64,000 nucleotides of DNA from Nemophila menziesii. Lineage: Eukaryota > Streptophyta > Magnoliopsida > Boraginales > Hydrophyllaceae. The notes below the pieces were generated by a model. It was given only the letters and a program-made list of their open reading frames with translations. It made no database searches and had not been told where the DNA came from. A program made the translations under genes and the position numbers. Location: contig JARWIR010000008.1 of the NCBI GenBank assembly GCA_029959085.1, positions 14,432,001-14,496,000 on the forward strand, read 5' to 3'. Positions 11,702-22,439 of this stretch are shown here, piece after piece; the first letter of the stretch is position 1, and each line of letters begins with the position of its first letter.

Positions 11702-12433
11702 CTACTATGTTTATCCCTTAATTTGTATAAAATCTTTTTTATTTAGATGATACTATAGAAACTTCTCCTTACATATACTTTTTTACACATTCTTTCTTTC
11801 TCTTTTTCTCTCTTTATTTTTCTTTGTAACCCTACTCTCTCATTCCTTTAAATATCTTTTTTTTAAATCGCCGTCTCTAGTCTGTCTTTATTTTTTCATC
11901 GCTATATTTCTAACATCTAAATCTTCTACAATATACAGTAATATCGATCTGCGTACCAATAAACATAATTTTTTTTATCTCTTGCAAGTTATGTAATTGA
12001 TTTTCAAAATAGATCTTGATGTGGTAAGTATCTTAGAATATTAGTAATTCTCCTCATATATGAATTGCTTCTGATATGAAGTTCTAACTGAATAATTTCG
12101 ATATGTATCACCATATATGTATATTTCAAATTTAGTGATTGACTTTTAAGCAATTTGTAACTTAATTATTTTGTAAGTTGTAGAATAAATTTGTTCTCGC
12201 TTCTAATGTGATAAATTTTCTTTTTAATTATTTTTATTGGTATAATATCTAGTAATTTATGTATGTTTATTTACACAAATGAAGTTGAATGACTTTCTTG
12301 TTTAATTGTATAATTGTTGAATATTTTTGGTTCATATGATTCAAAAAATAAATATTTTATTTCATATTTATTTTATATGCATATAAGATTTAATGTTGCT
12401 CATATGTATATTTAATTTATAAAAAGTAAAGTT

Positions 12434-12541
12434 ATACATTACCCTCATTCTACCCATTTATATGGTATGATTTGACTAGAAATTAATTAATTTGCAATCA
12501 AATGACGCCACATAAATGGGGTGGTATGAGGGTTGCATGTA
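12434..12541. repeat. Small stem-loop insertion (copy B)
   Basis: Inverted arms: ACATTACCCTCATTCTACCC is complementary in order to GGGTGGTATGAGGGTTGCATGT about 70 bases later. The same stem-loop occurs in copy C (33655-33763) and D (53723-53832) but is absent from copy A. It may be a very small MITE. Confidence 0.6.
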
Positions 12542-14085
12542 AGGAGTGATATATAAAATTACTTATTTATAGAAAAAGAAAAATAAATATTGATGCATAA
12601 TTATTCAACAAAAAATACATTTAACCAGTTTGATATGGTGTGTAGGTAATTTATTCTATACCGAAATTATATAGTCTCAAGGAAGAGATCATTGGTCATG
12701 CCATTTCAAACAAAAAATGACATTTTATATCAGGTATAACACTTTACTATATGCCATAATATAATTATTTTAAATAATTTACCTTCCTATGGTATAGAAA
12801 GATGGCATATAAGATATAACCTTCCTATATTCGAAACCTATGGTTATGGACCCGGACCCATTAGTATGAAACATTTTCACTTTTCTATTTTCTTTCAATA
12901 GTTTGACCTATTTTCCTTCCTATATTCGAACCCATGTCTAGCTTTCTATAGTTCGTTAAGTAGTGATCAATAAGATTATTCTCTCGTTGGTTAGCAGTAT
13001 TTGGGCAATTCTTTGAAAGTCTCATAAAATACCATTGCTCCATTCATTGAATATTATTGTCCTAAGTAGAGTTTGAGTTTACAATGTTCTTAATGCGAAA
13101 TAACTACCCAATCATATTTATAGGAACCTTTATCTTCCTAATTCTCTATGGAAGGTCAAGGATGTTAAACTTGTTTCTTGATTAGAGGGAATATTGTGCC
13201 CCATCTTGTTACCAATCTTTTGTGTTTCGGAAAGGCCAAACTATACCAATAGTTAACCAGTTAGTAGGTGTGATGTAATTAGTTATTCCATGACATCTAA
13301 ATCAGTTAATGTATCTATGCATGTGTAAACATCTATAAGCAGGTCAAATTAATGTATTCATATTAAAACACTTAGTTTTCCAAAATTAAAATTCATTCCA
13401 TAAAGGTGATCTGTTATATCAGTTTATTCTCTATGTTTAATGGTTTTTATTGATATAAATACTTTTCAAATTTTAGGGTGTAAGAATGTTCATTTTTCCT
13501 TCATAATTGTGTGTATGATTGCTCGTAGTTGTTGGGCTTATACCCATAAATCTTTACAATGACGTATTGATGTATAATTTTAAGCATGTTACATAATAGA
13601 TGAATGAGAAATTGAGAGTATATTATTTAATGTATGAGTGTGGTCTCTAGATATGTATGTATGTATATGATAATGCATATAATTTGAAAGATAGGATCAT
13701 GGTCAATACATAGTTAAAACAGTCAATGTTATGGAGTTGGCCATTTAATTGAGTTCAATATCAAGTACTTGCAATAGATAAAGGATTATATAAAATATTT
13801 AGAGCAGAATTATTTTAGAGTAATAAATATTATATAATATTTTTTTATATATATATTTTTTGGGTAACATAATAATTTTTATGAGATCACCGTTCCGGTA
13901 TCAGAGATTTTTAGCGTTGTCAAATCTTTGTACAAAAACGTCCTATGCAATATAGTTGTGCATTTATTTTGTTTAAAATGTTTATCTTATATTTGTTTCT
14001 TTTTGGCTTGTTGAATGGGAGTATGTAGAATAAAACCTATTTTGATTATAAAATACTAAAACACTACTTAATATTTGATGTTTTG

Positions 14086-14873
14086 ATAGAAGTAGATCAT
14101 GGTCAGGGAGGACTTCCCAGAATACATTACCCACTATCGAGGCTGTTGTGGAACCCGCCGAGGAGTCTCTCGAGCCTGGGGAGATTAGGGATGATATTAA
14201 TGATCATGTTGTTAAGGAAGACATAGCCATTGATGGTTTAATCCTACTATGTGATGTTATAGAAGATGAGATCAGGGGTGAAAAGCGAGCACTTGAAGTT
14301 GATCAAAGCTTCGCCGGAGCTAAGAAACCCAGAGCCTGCTCACGTGGTAGCCGCCTAAGCCTTTCAGTTTTATCGAAAACACCAGAAAAACCACCCATGG
14401 TCGAGGATATGTTGTTTCCAAGTTTGGATCTCAACAAGAATTATGAAGTGAAACCGAGTACAATGCGGATAAATGGAACAGACAAATATGGTAAACATAT
14501 TGAGGATGATGTTGTACCAGAACATAAGGCGTTTAACGACTTGGAGAAAAGGCAAGTATTTCTGGTTTTTATATTTTTAAGTTAATTTCACTATTGGTTC
14601 CTATATTTGCCAAAGAATGTATTATTTTCTAGCTAATAGAATACATGCTATAATTCTTAACCACGCAGGAACTAGATTGACTTTTCTGCTCCGCATAACT
14701 TTTGTTATAATCCAGACAACAATCGAGTGATTTCACATGTTCAAGAGGGCTATGCAAATAATATAATGGAGTTACTTGGAAAGGATGCACCAAACATTTC
14801 TTCGGCACCTTCGGAGATAAATACTCTTGATGCTAATTTGAGCCTTCATGATGGAGAGAAAAGTATTAATATA
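14086..14873 (+). pseudogene. RGG-rich host gene fragment in copy B (two exons)
   Basis: Exon fragment 14086-14551 reads through SLEPGEIRDDINDHVVKEDI, LDLNKNYEVKPSTMRINGTD and HKAFNDLEKR. Its 5' part is missing by deletion. It joins by a GC-AG type intron (AAAAG/GCAAGT ... CCACGCAG/GA) to a second exon at 14669, with an in-frame TAG just after the acceptor. The second exon continues as APHNF, VISHVQEGYANNIMELLGKD and SSAPSEINTLDANLSLHDGE. Unlike C and D, copy B carries five extra bases near 14336 that keep the first exon open. The host protein is not identified. It looks like a nuclear RGG/RS-type protein. Confidence 0.6.
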
Positions 14874-16996
14874 TGCATGATTAACTATTTTTATCATATC
14901 ATATCAATAAATGATTATTAATTCGAGCCTTTAATAAAATTCTTTCATTTCTTTTGAAATTGAGTTTTATGGGTTCGCTTTCATTCTCAACTATGTTTTT
15001 ACTAACGTACATGTTTTTTCTTTTTAATTTCTATACAGACTTCATATTGGGTTTATTTATGATCTAGAATTGTTATTTAGAAATGCTTTTAAATCTTTAT
15101 ATTTTAGTCTTCAATATCGTGAATGCTTAGGAGCCTTTTTTTTTTGCACAAATGTAGTAATTCTCTTGCTGGATTGCTCACATCAAATAACGTTTTCATA
15201 TCTTTACTTATGGGATTCTTTCTTTCCCATTATCGTTCTTTCCTTGTTCAGTCAGGCTTTTCAAGTAGATTATATTAAGAATATTATCAAAATTCAATTT
15301 TAAGTTTACAACTCAATTTTAAGCACATAAAATAACATTTTCAATTCCAAAGAGAAAACTTGTGGTAAAGAGTTTGTTTATGTCACACAACATAACATAT
15401 ACATTCTTGAGTATTGAATGAAGTAATGTATGAATAAAAATGTATAGTTTCACTAGGATGTATAATTACACTCTAAGGTTTACTATGAATTGTGATTAAA
15501 ATATATTTTTCACCTATGGTTGAGGTGCTCGATGTAAGAGTAGTGAAGCCACATTTTGCCTAGGGGGCCATGTCGGTCCCTTAGTTTTCAAAATTCTTTT
15601 TTGACTCCATTAAGTGAATTACTATTATTTTATGGGATTTATTTTCAAAATATTTACTTGGCTCCCTAATGTTATCTAAAGTCATTTGTTTTAGGTTTTG
15701 ATTTGGTATGTTGCTTGTATGAAATATGTTGTTTATATTATATATTAATTATATTGTATAATATAAAAATTATAGTGTCATTGACTCATTGTTTTATAAA
15801 AGAATCTAGTACAATTAACTCAAAATATATTTTAGGAAAATTGCAACAACCTAGGAATTTTTTGGGACATATATAGTCCCAAACACCTTTTGCTTTTTAA
15901 CAAATTTTTTTCCACCAACTAGGTTATCTTATTAAATAAGATGGAATATATTATAGAGCTTTAGATTTTTTTGATCTAAAGATAAAATATTTTCGTTAAA
16001 AATCATCTTGTAGGATATAAATGCAGGTTTGGCTTAAACATGCACCACTTAAGGTTAATCTGATACAAACACTAAACAATAACTTTACAATCAACATTCT
16101 TAAAACGATAATCAAAAGCCCAACCTAACTTAATAATATATCATGTTCTACCTTTAATTTTTAATCTACCTGACAATATCCAAATCAATTTTATGAAAAC
16201 TAAAACAAAGAACCTCAAATTAATTGTAAATTTTACCATTGTAGAAAAATCTATCTTGTTACACGAGACTTCTTTATTCTTTGCTAGACCCACTGATGTT
16301 AGTGGTTTCTTTTTCATAGATCAAACACTAATCATTTTGATTCTTAAAGTGTTGTTTTATGCCTAAATTTTCACATGCTTACTCTTAGAATATCTCCATC
16401 TTTTTGGCAACTTTCTTATCTTTGATAATTTCCTCATTTTTAACTTGTCCGAAATAAGTCAAAGTTGAGAATGTTATTTAATGCAAATTTGTCAGGAAAA
16501 GTTTTTGTTTTGAAAGAAAAAAGTGAGGTTACTCCAAGTCTTCACAAGAGAAATCTTTAAGCCTTCTTTGGAATATAATATATTTTGTTGATTTTTAGCA
16601 TGCATTGAGTAACTAATATACACTTTAGCTACTGTATTTCAATATTTAAGTCAACCTAATTTACCTCTATGACTTTTAACCGTCGCTGGTTAAAGTCCTG
16701 AATACATTAATTATAGGTCCATATATTACACATAATACCCTATTTTTCAAATATAAAAACAAACGATCATATACTTTTCAAAGTACATAGAACCAAAAAA
16801 AAAAGTTCTAGGTTTCTCCCTTTTAAATATTCATTCATTAACTTAAATATTACATCAGAGATTAAAGATCATAGTAATTTATTCTGTTAATTATGTCTAA
16901 TTTGAAGCTTTTAAAATAATGTTGAACTATGTTGTATTGTACATCGACCCCTTTGATCACACTCTCATAACAAAAATTGCAATTTACCCCTTTTCA

Positions 16997-17291
16997 GTTC
17001 CTTGATTGCTGTCAAAGTCCCTCAGCTAAGAGATATCTTGCTGAAGTTGAAACAGCTTCGAATATCTGTCAGGTTTGCAAGAAATTTACAAATTCTTCCA
17101 ACACCCCTTTGAATTCCCACTTACATCATTTCTATTCTGGTAAATCGACAATTAAGTCGACAGGAAAATACGAGATTCGTAAACCTAGGAGAAAGAAGAG
17201 GAAGATGAGATGGATCTCCGATATTTACAGAACAGCTCCACATTGTACAGTCGAGGAGCTTGATCAAAGAAATAGAGCTGAAACTTCGTGA
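16997..17291 (+). pseudogene. Zinc-finger exon resembling HAPLESS 8-type proteins (copy B)
   Basis: The reading frame gives CQSPSAKRYLAEVETASNIC, then QVCKKFTNSSNTPLNSHL (a Cx2C...H UBZ-like finger), then a basic KPRRKKRKMRW segment and ISDIYRTAPHCTVEELDQRN. From memory this order (SPSAKRYLAEVE, finger, basic stretch, VDIYxTAxxCTLEDLDRRN) is that of plant HAPLESS 8-like proteins. The frame ends at a TGA soon after. The rest of such a gene is absent, so this is a captured or duplicated exon. The same exon in copy D is cut by the LTR element at 59726. Confidence 0.45.
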
Positions 17292-17300
17292 TTTCGAGAA

Positions 17301-18009
17301 ATGGGTTGTAGATTTAAATTCTAATAAGTGTTATGTCTTTATTTAAGAGTATTTTGAACCTTTTGCACCCCTAAAGTATAAAAAGAACATCCATCTCCCT
17401 TCCTATTTTTGATATATATCTCTCAATGTAACAGCATATGGGCCGAAGATATCGTCATAACTAGTTTTCTTAAAATCGACATAACTAATTTTTTTAAAAC
17501 CGTCATAACAAACTTTTTTAAAATCGTGCGGAAAAAAATCACTATTTCAAACAGTGATTTTCATGTTTTAAATATGGAATTTCATGTTTTAAATATGTAA
17601 ACCGTGTCTGCAAAAAAAAAATTAAAAAAACAAAAAGAATTAAAAAAAATCAAAAAAATAAAAAGAATCATAGACGTAAATTTTAATTTACTTTATCCGA
17701 AAATGCAAATTTTTTATTTTTCTGATTTTTCTTGAATTAGTTATGACGATTTAAATAAAATTTCACAAACGCGCGCGTGTGATGAAATTAGTAATAGGTG
17801 GTGGTGGTAGTGGTTGTGGTGGTTGTGGTGGCTATAGTGGTGGTGGTTGTGGTGGTAGAAGTACCTTATTATTTGTTTAATATTAAAAAATAAATATTGT
17901 ATTAAAAATAAAATAATATATATTTTAATAAGGATATTAAAGGTATAAAAAATATAAGGGAGATGTTTTTTGGGGCAACGCCCAATTAATTACGCGGAGA
18001 AGGTAAGTA
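17301..18009. other. Gene-free flank with a (GGT)n-rich patch
   Basis: AT-rich sequence without coding signal. At about 17798-17868 there is a GGTGGT/GGTTGT-rich low-complexity patch, and at 17770 a short CGCGCGCG run. Confidence 0.6.
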
Positions 18010-19275
18010 TTCCCTATTAATTACAACTTCAACTTAATTCCCAATTAAGCACAAAATATTACCCAATCACCAAAATATCCTTCCACCTACTATTAATTAC
18101 TCTAATTATATATTTTATTAATTATAGTTTGATGTTTATTTATTTTTTTCAGATTTTTGTTTTAAAAATATTTATTTTTTTAAATTTTTTTTTTCGAAAA
18201 TATTTTTTTTTCGAGTTTTTTTTAATTTTATTTTTCGATTTTGTTTTTTGGAAATATTTTTTTTCGAAATTTTTTTAAATTTTTTTTTTCGAAATTTTTT
18301 TTCCCGAATTTTTTTTTCCAAAGATTTTGTCATTGTGTGTACTAGAAACACACAAGTCCATACTGTTTTGTGTTACTGTAACTCACACATCAAGCAATTG
18401 TGTGTTACATTAACACACAATCAGATGTTCAGACTATCTGTACACTATTATCCATTACTGTGTACAAATATTCTGTATATCTTATTCTGTGTTCCTGCAA
18501 CACACAATTGTTATTTGTGTATGTTTAAGCAACGCAAAACTGTAAATGACACGCAAGTCGATACTGTTTTGTGTTACTGTAACTCACACATCAAGCAATT
18601 GTGTGTTACATTAACACACAATCAGATGTTCAGACTATCTGTACACTATTATATCTTATTCTGTGTTCATGCAACACACAATTGTTATTTGTGTGTGTTT
18701 AAGCAATGCAAAACTGTAAATGATAAAGGCATTGTGTGTCTTACCAACACAAAACCCATATTGTTGTGTGTTACTGTAACACATACTTCCATCAATTGCG
18801 TGTTGCATGAACACATAATCAGCCTACATGTACATTATTCTATACCTTTGTGTACAAATATTATGTTTATCTGATTTGTGTTCATGTATCACACAATTTT
18901 TTATTTATGTGTGTTTAAGCAACTCAATATTATACATGTTGGGTGTTCATGCAACACACAACACATATGATTTTGTGTTACTTTGACACACAATTTCATA
19001 TGTACTAATCCTACATCATGTAATTATGGAAAAAAGAATTTCGGGGAAAAAAATCTAAAAAAAAAAAATTCCGGGGGAAAAATAAATCTTGAAAAAAAAA
19101 ATTGAAAAAAAAATGAAAAAAAAATATTTAAAAAAATTAAAAATAAATTCAGAACTTAAAAATAAATATAATATAAATATATAATAAAATAAAAAACCAT
19201 ATAAGGGTAATAATGGAAGGTAAATATGACCATGTGCTTAATTGAGAATTAAGTTGAAAATTTGTGAGTAAGTAG
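18010..19275. mobile_element. Inverted-repeat (MITE-like) element with internal palindrome array
   Basis: The left arm contains CAACTTAATTCCCAATTAAG (18030-18049). The right arm contains CTTAATTGAGAATTAAGTTG (19237-19256), the reverse complement apart from one base. Inner arms continue as T-rich sequence with TTTCG (18180-18330) and A-rich sequence with TTTCGGGG/TTCCGGGG (19030-19140). The interior holds direct repeats of about 200 bp. The open frame from 18248 to 18874 follows the repeats and is not considered a gene. The class is unknown, since the exact ends and target duplication were not resolved. Confidence 0.6.
18335..19010. repeat. Array of TGTGT...ACACA imperfect palindromes within ~200-bp direct repeats
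   Basis: Successive near-palindromes of the form TGTGTTAC-x-GTAACACA or TGTGTTCATGCAACACACA recur every few tens of bases (for example about 18368, 18400, 18490, 18600, 18660, 18765, 18800, 18940). A block of about 95 bases at 18361 repeats at 18562, offset 201, and more weakly near 18759. Such motifs could be paired binding sites or hairpins; that is inference. Confidence 0.8.
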
Positions 19276-20011
19276 GAAGTAATTTCCTCCTTCCTTTTTT
19301 TTGAGAATGAAAAGTGATGAAGTGTAATTAATTGAGAATTATCTCATGTTTTTTTCTATAAATAATTATTCTATTAATCATTTTTTATTAAATAAATAAT
19401 TAAAGGCTTAATTTAATAATTAAATATTTTTATTAGACATCTTTTAATAAATACCTTTATTTCTTTTCTGATTTATGTTTGGTTTTTGGTTGTAAGATTA
19501 TATTTTGATTTGTCCTATAAATGGTGTCTTTTTTTATTTGTTGGTATAATTATTATGTTACACTTTTTGTCTAGGATATTTCTTATATCAGTAAATTATT
19601 TCTATTAATTCATGTTTCGTGCATAAAATAGTTGGTTTCTTAGAAGATAAATCTGTTTCTTTTTTATGATTAACTGTATGACAAACTAAATAGAAAATTA
19701 TAAATGTACAAGTTCTCAAAGGGAATTAATTAAAATATATCAAAAAAAAATTATTTTACTACATATTTCATTGTGTATTTATAAAATATATTCAATCTTA
19801 GGTTTTGACATATATCCTTTTAGATTAGCTTGATAATTAGTGAACTATTTTAAATATATATGTACATTTAATTATATTTTAGTACTGGACATTTATTATT
19901 TAATGTTCACTATATATGGTGCTTCCCTCATAGACACTAATTTTGGTCATTACGAGAAGCAAATGTGTGGGATGTGTGTGCATATGAAAACTGATCAAGT
20001 AAAACAACACG

Positions 20012-20042
<31 letters not shown>

Positions 20043-21152
20043 CAATATATTGGTGGTCATGTATGGTGACACCTAATTTCTTTAAGTAGCAATTATAAAT
20101 AACATATTTCAGTTGTGGTATGATCAACATCACTATTATCAGCTTCCGTTGTTAACCGGGTGATAGATCATTGTCTTTTAGAGCTCCAAGAAACAGAATT
20201 ATAACCCAAAAATATGACATATACACAAGTTGGGTTTTGATCTTATTTTAAATCAACCAAATATACATCAGTTAGGGTAAGTCATTCAGAAGAAGGAGAC
20301 TCGTAGTTAAGGAACCTTTGAGATATCGTAAAACTCGCTTGTTGGAAGAATATTGGAAGAACAATGATTTGTGGTAGGTTACTAAGTAAATAGGGATATA
20401 AGATGGGAATCAAACGCAACAGCGTGATGAGTGGCAAATAAATATTAAAGACAGACAAATTCTTGGAGATACTCTAAAACGTCAGAGAGACGAGACCTAT
20501 CATCGAGACCAAATTATAGGAATTTATTGACAAAAGGTTGGAGGAAATTTTATAACACCAATTACATGGTAGACGTGATACATCTTTAACAAACTAATTG
20601 ATAGGATTAATATTTCTCCTAAGACAACAACTCTTAACGTGTGTGTGAGGGTTCACTATCTTTTGAAGATCTTCAAGCAGCTGTAAGATTTGTAGATAGG
20701 GAATGTAGCATATAACTTAGGAAGAGAAAGTTTTACCAGAAAAAAAGAAGGGATTGGTGTTCATTTTAATTGACCATGCGAACTGGGAAGCCAAATTAAG
20801 AGGAATATTGTACAGACATTTTTAGAAACGAAGACCATCATTTTGGATTGCTGCAACTTGTGTATAAGAAGATCTCTACATATAGAAGAGGTTACACACA
20901 AATTTTATCATATCACAAAGGGTGACATTCTCTTTAGTAGCTGTAGAGGTTCGATGAGTCATGCATCAGTAGCGTCAACGGGTGCATCTACTGGAGTCAC
21001 AACAGCTAGATCGACATGAGATCAGTAATGGAGGTCGGGTTAATTATGTCCTTAATAGTACAACGCCTGAGAGTAATAGCCGAGCAGCTACATGTCAAAT
21101 ATTTATGGAAGAGTTGAACCTTCCGGGTATGCCTTTATCAACTATAGACAGT
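19276..21152. other. Gene-free region left of CACTA-B
   Basis: AT-rich, with a (TA)n run at 20012-20044. From about 20160 to 21152 the base composition is less skewed and short open stretches appear (for example QIFMEELNLPGMPLSTIDSH ending at the CACTA-B end). I do not recognise the protein. It may be an older gene or element remnant into which CACTA-B inserted. Confidence 0.4.
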
Positions 21153-21179
21153 CACTACTACACATCGCGTCTTTAGGGA

Positions 21180-21450
21180 TGATTTGTTTAGCGACGACCC
21201 GCAGTTCGTCGCAATTAATGGTTTCTAGCGACGAAACCATATCAGCGACGAAAAAAGTCTTCGCAATTAAACTTTCATGTTAGCAACAACGCGATTACGA
21301 CGCTAAGTCATTAAAAATTCGTCGCTAGTATTGACATTTATTTATTTTATTTCTTTTTGCTCGAAAAAGTCATCACTGAAGATCTTAGATACTAACGACA
21401 ATTAATTTCGTCGCGAGTATCGGTATCTAGCGACGACTTTTTTTGTCGCT
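21180..21450. repeat. Subterminal motif array of CACTA-B
   Basis: Repeated AGCGACGA and TCGTCGC(T/A) motifs in both orientations near 21190, 21208, 21230, 21245, 21310, 21410 and 21435, interleaved with decayed versions. Confidence 0.75.
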
Positions 21451-22439
21451 ATTAAAAAAACGTATTTAATAAAGACATCAGGTTTTTAAATTAGAAAATA
21501 CCACAAAGATTATTTTTCTTCCACTTTCTCTCAAATTTAACTCCTATTTGTTCTAATCTTTACCACTTGCTTCTCCAAATAATCTTACACCATTCCAGGG
21601 TACATATTCAAGGTGGGACATGGTCAATCTTCAATTTCTCCAACCAATTCAAGGTATTTTCTATAACATTCAAACTTTTTAAATTTTAATTTTTTATTAT
21701 AATTGTGATTACAAGCTATAAGATTTGTTTAGATTAATAAATACATTTTTAAGGTGGAGTATGATCAATCTTCAGTTTCTCCAACCAATTTTCGGTACCC
21801 ATAAAATTCAAACTTTTTGAATTTTGAATATTTTTGTGATTACATGCTATAAGATTTGATTAGATTAATCAATACTTGTTTTATGATTGTCTTTTTTATT
21901 AGTATGTTGTAAATCATGCATATGTTCATTTATTTATCAATTCAAGGTATTTTCTATAAAATTCAAACTTTTTAAATTTTGATTTTTTTATTATAATTGT
22001 GATTACATGCTATAAGATTTGTTTAGATTAATAAATACATATTCAAGGTAGAGTATGATCAATCTGCAGTTTCTCTAACCAATTCAAGGTATTTTCCATA
22101 AAATACAAACTTTTTGAATTTTGAATTTTTTTGTGATTACATGCTATAAGATTTGATTAGATTAATCAATACTTGTTTTATGATTGTCTTTTTTATTAGT
22201 ATGTTGTAAATCATGCATATGTTCATTTATTTATATTTTTTCTTATATTTTTGTATTTGTTTAATTAGCTATATGAAATTAATTTATTAATTTATTGGTT
22301 TGTAAATTTTAATCATTCAATGGTTTGTAATTTTTATTTTTTTATTCATTGGGTTGTAATTTTTATTTATTTATTAACTGGGTTGTAATAATTATTTCTT
22401 TTATTTTCATATTTATGTAGGTGCTAAGTTATATCAAAT

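Larger units (their letters stand above)
11123..17300 (+). repeat. Copy B of the local repeat unit
   Basis: It matches copies C (from 30127) and D (from 52347) over most of its length in the same orientation. The order is a left block, Helitron-like 5'-end repeats, a C/T-rich leader-like segment, long AT-rich sequence, an RGG-gene fragment, and a zinc-finger exon. Relative to C and D it lacks the block with the nad3-like stretch and large foldback (C 34110-35285). Relative to C it also lacks about 1.15 kb before 14086. Stretches without recognisable genes inside it are 12550-14085 and 14930-16980. Confidence 0.85.

Noticed and set aside
18248..18874. 208-codon open frame
   Set aside because: It follows the palindrome/direct-repeat array, starts in a poly-T stretch and has no protein-like domain.
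20982..21176. 64-codon frame ending in the CACTA-B terminus
   Set aside because: It reads into the transposon end and no family could be recognised, so it is mentioned only in the flank description.
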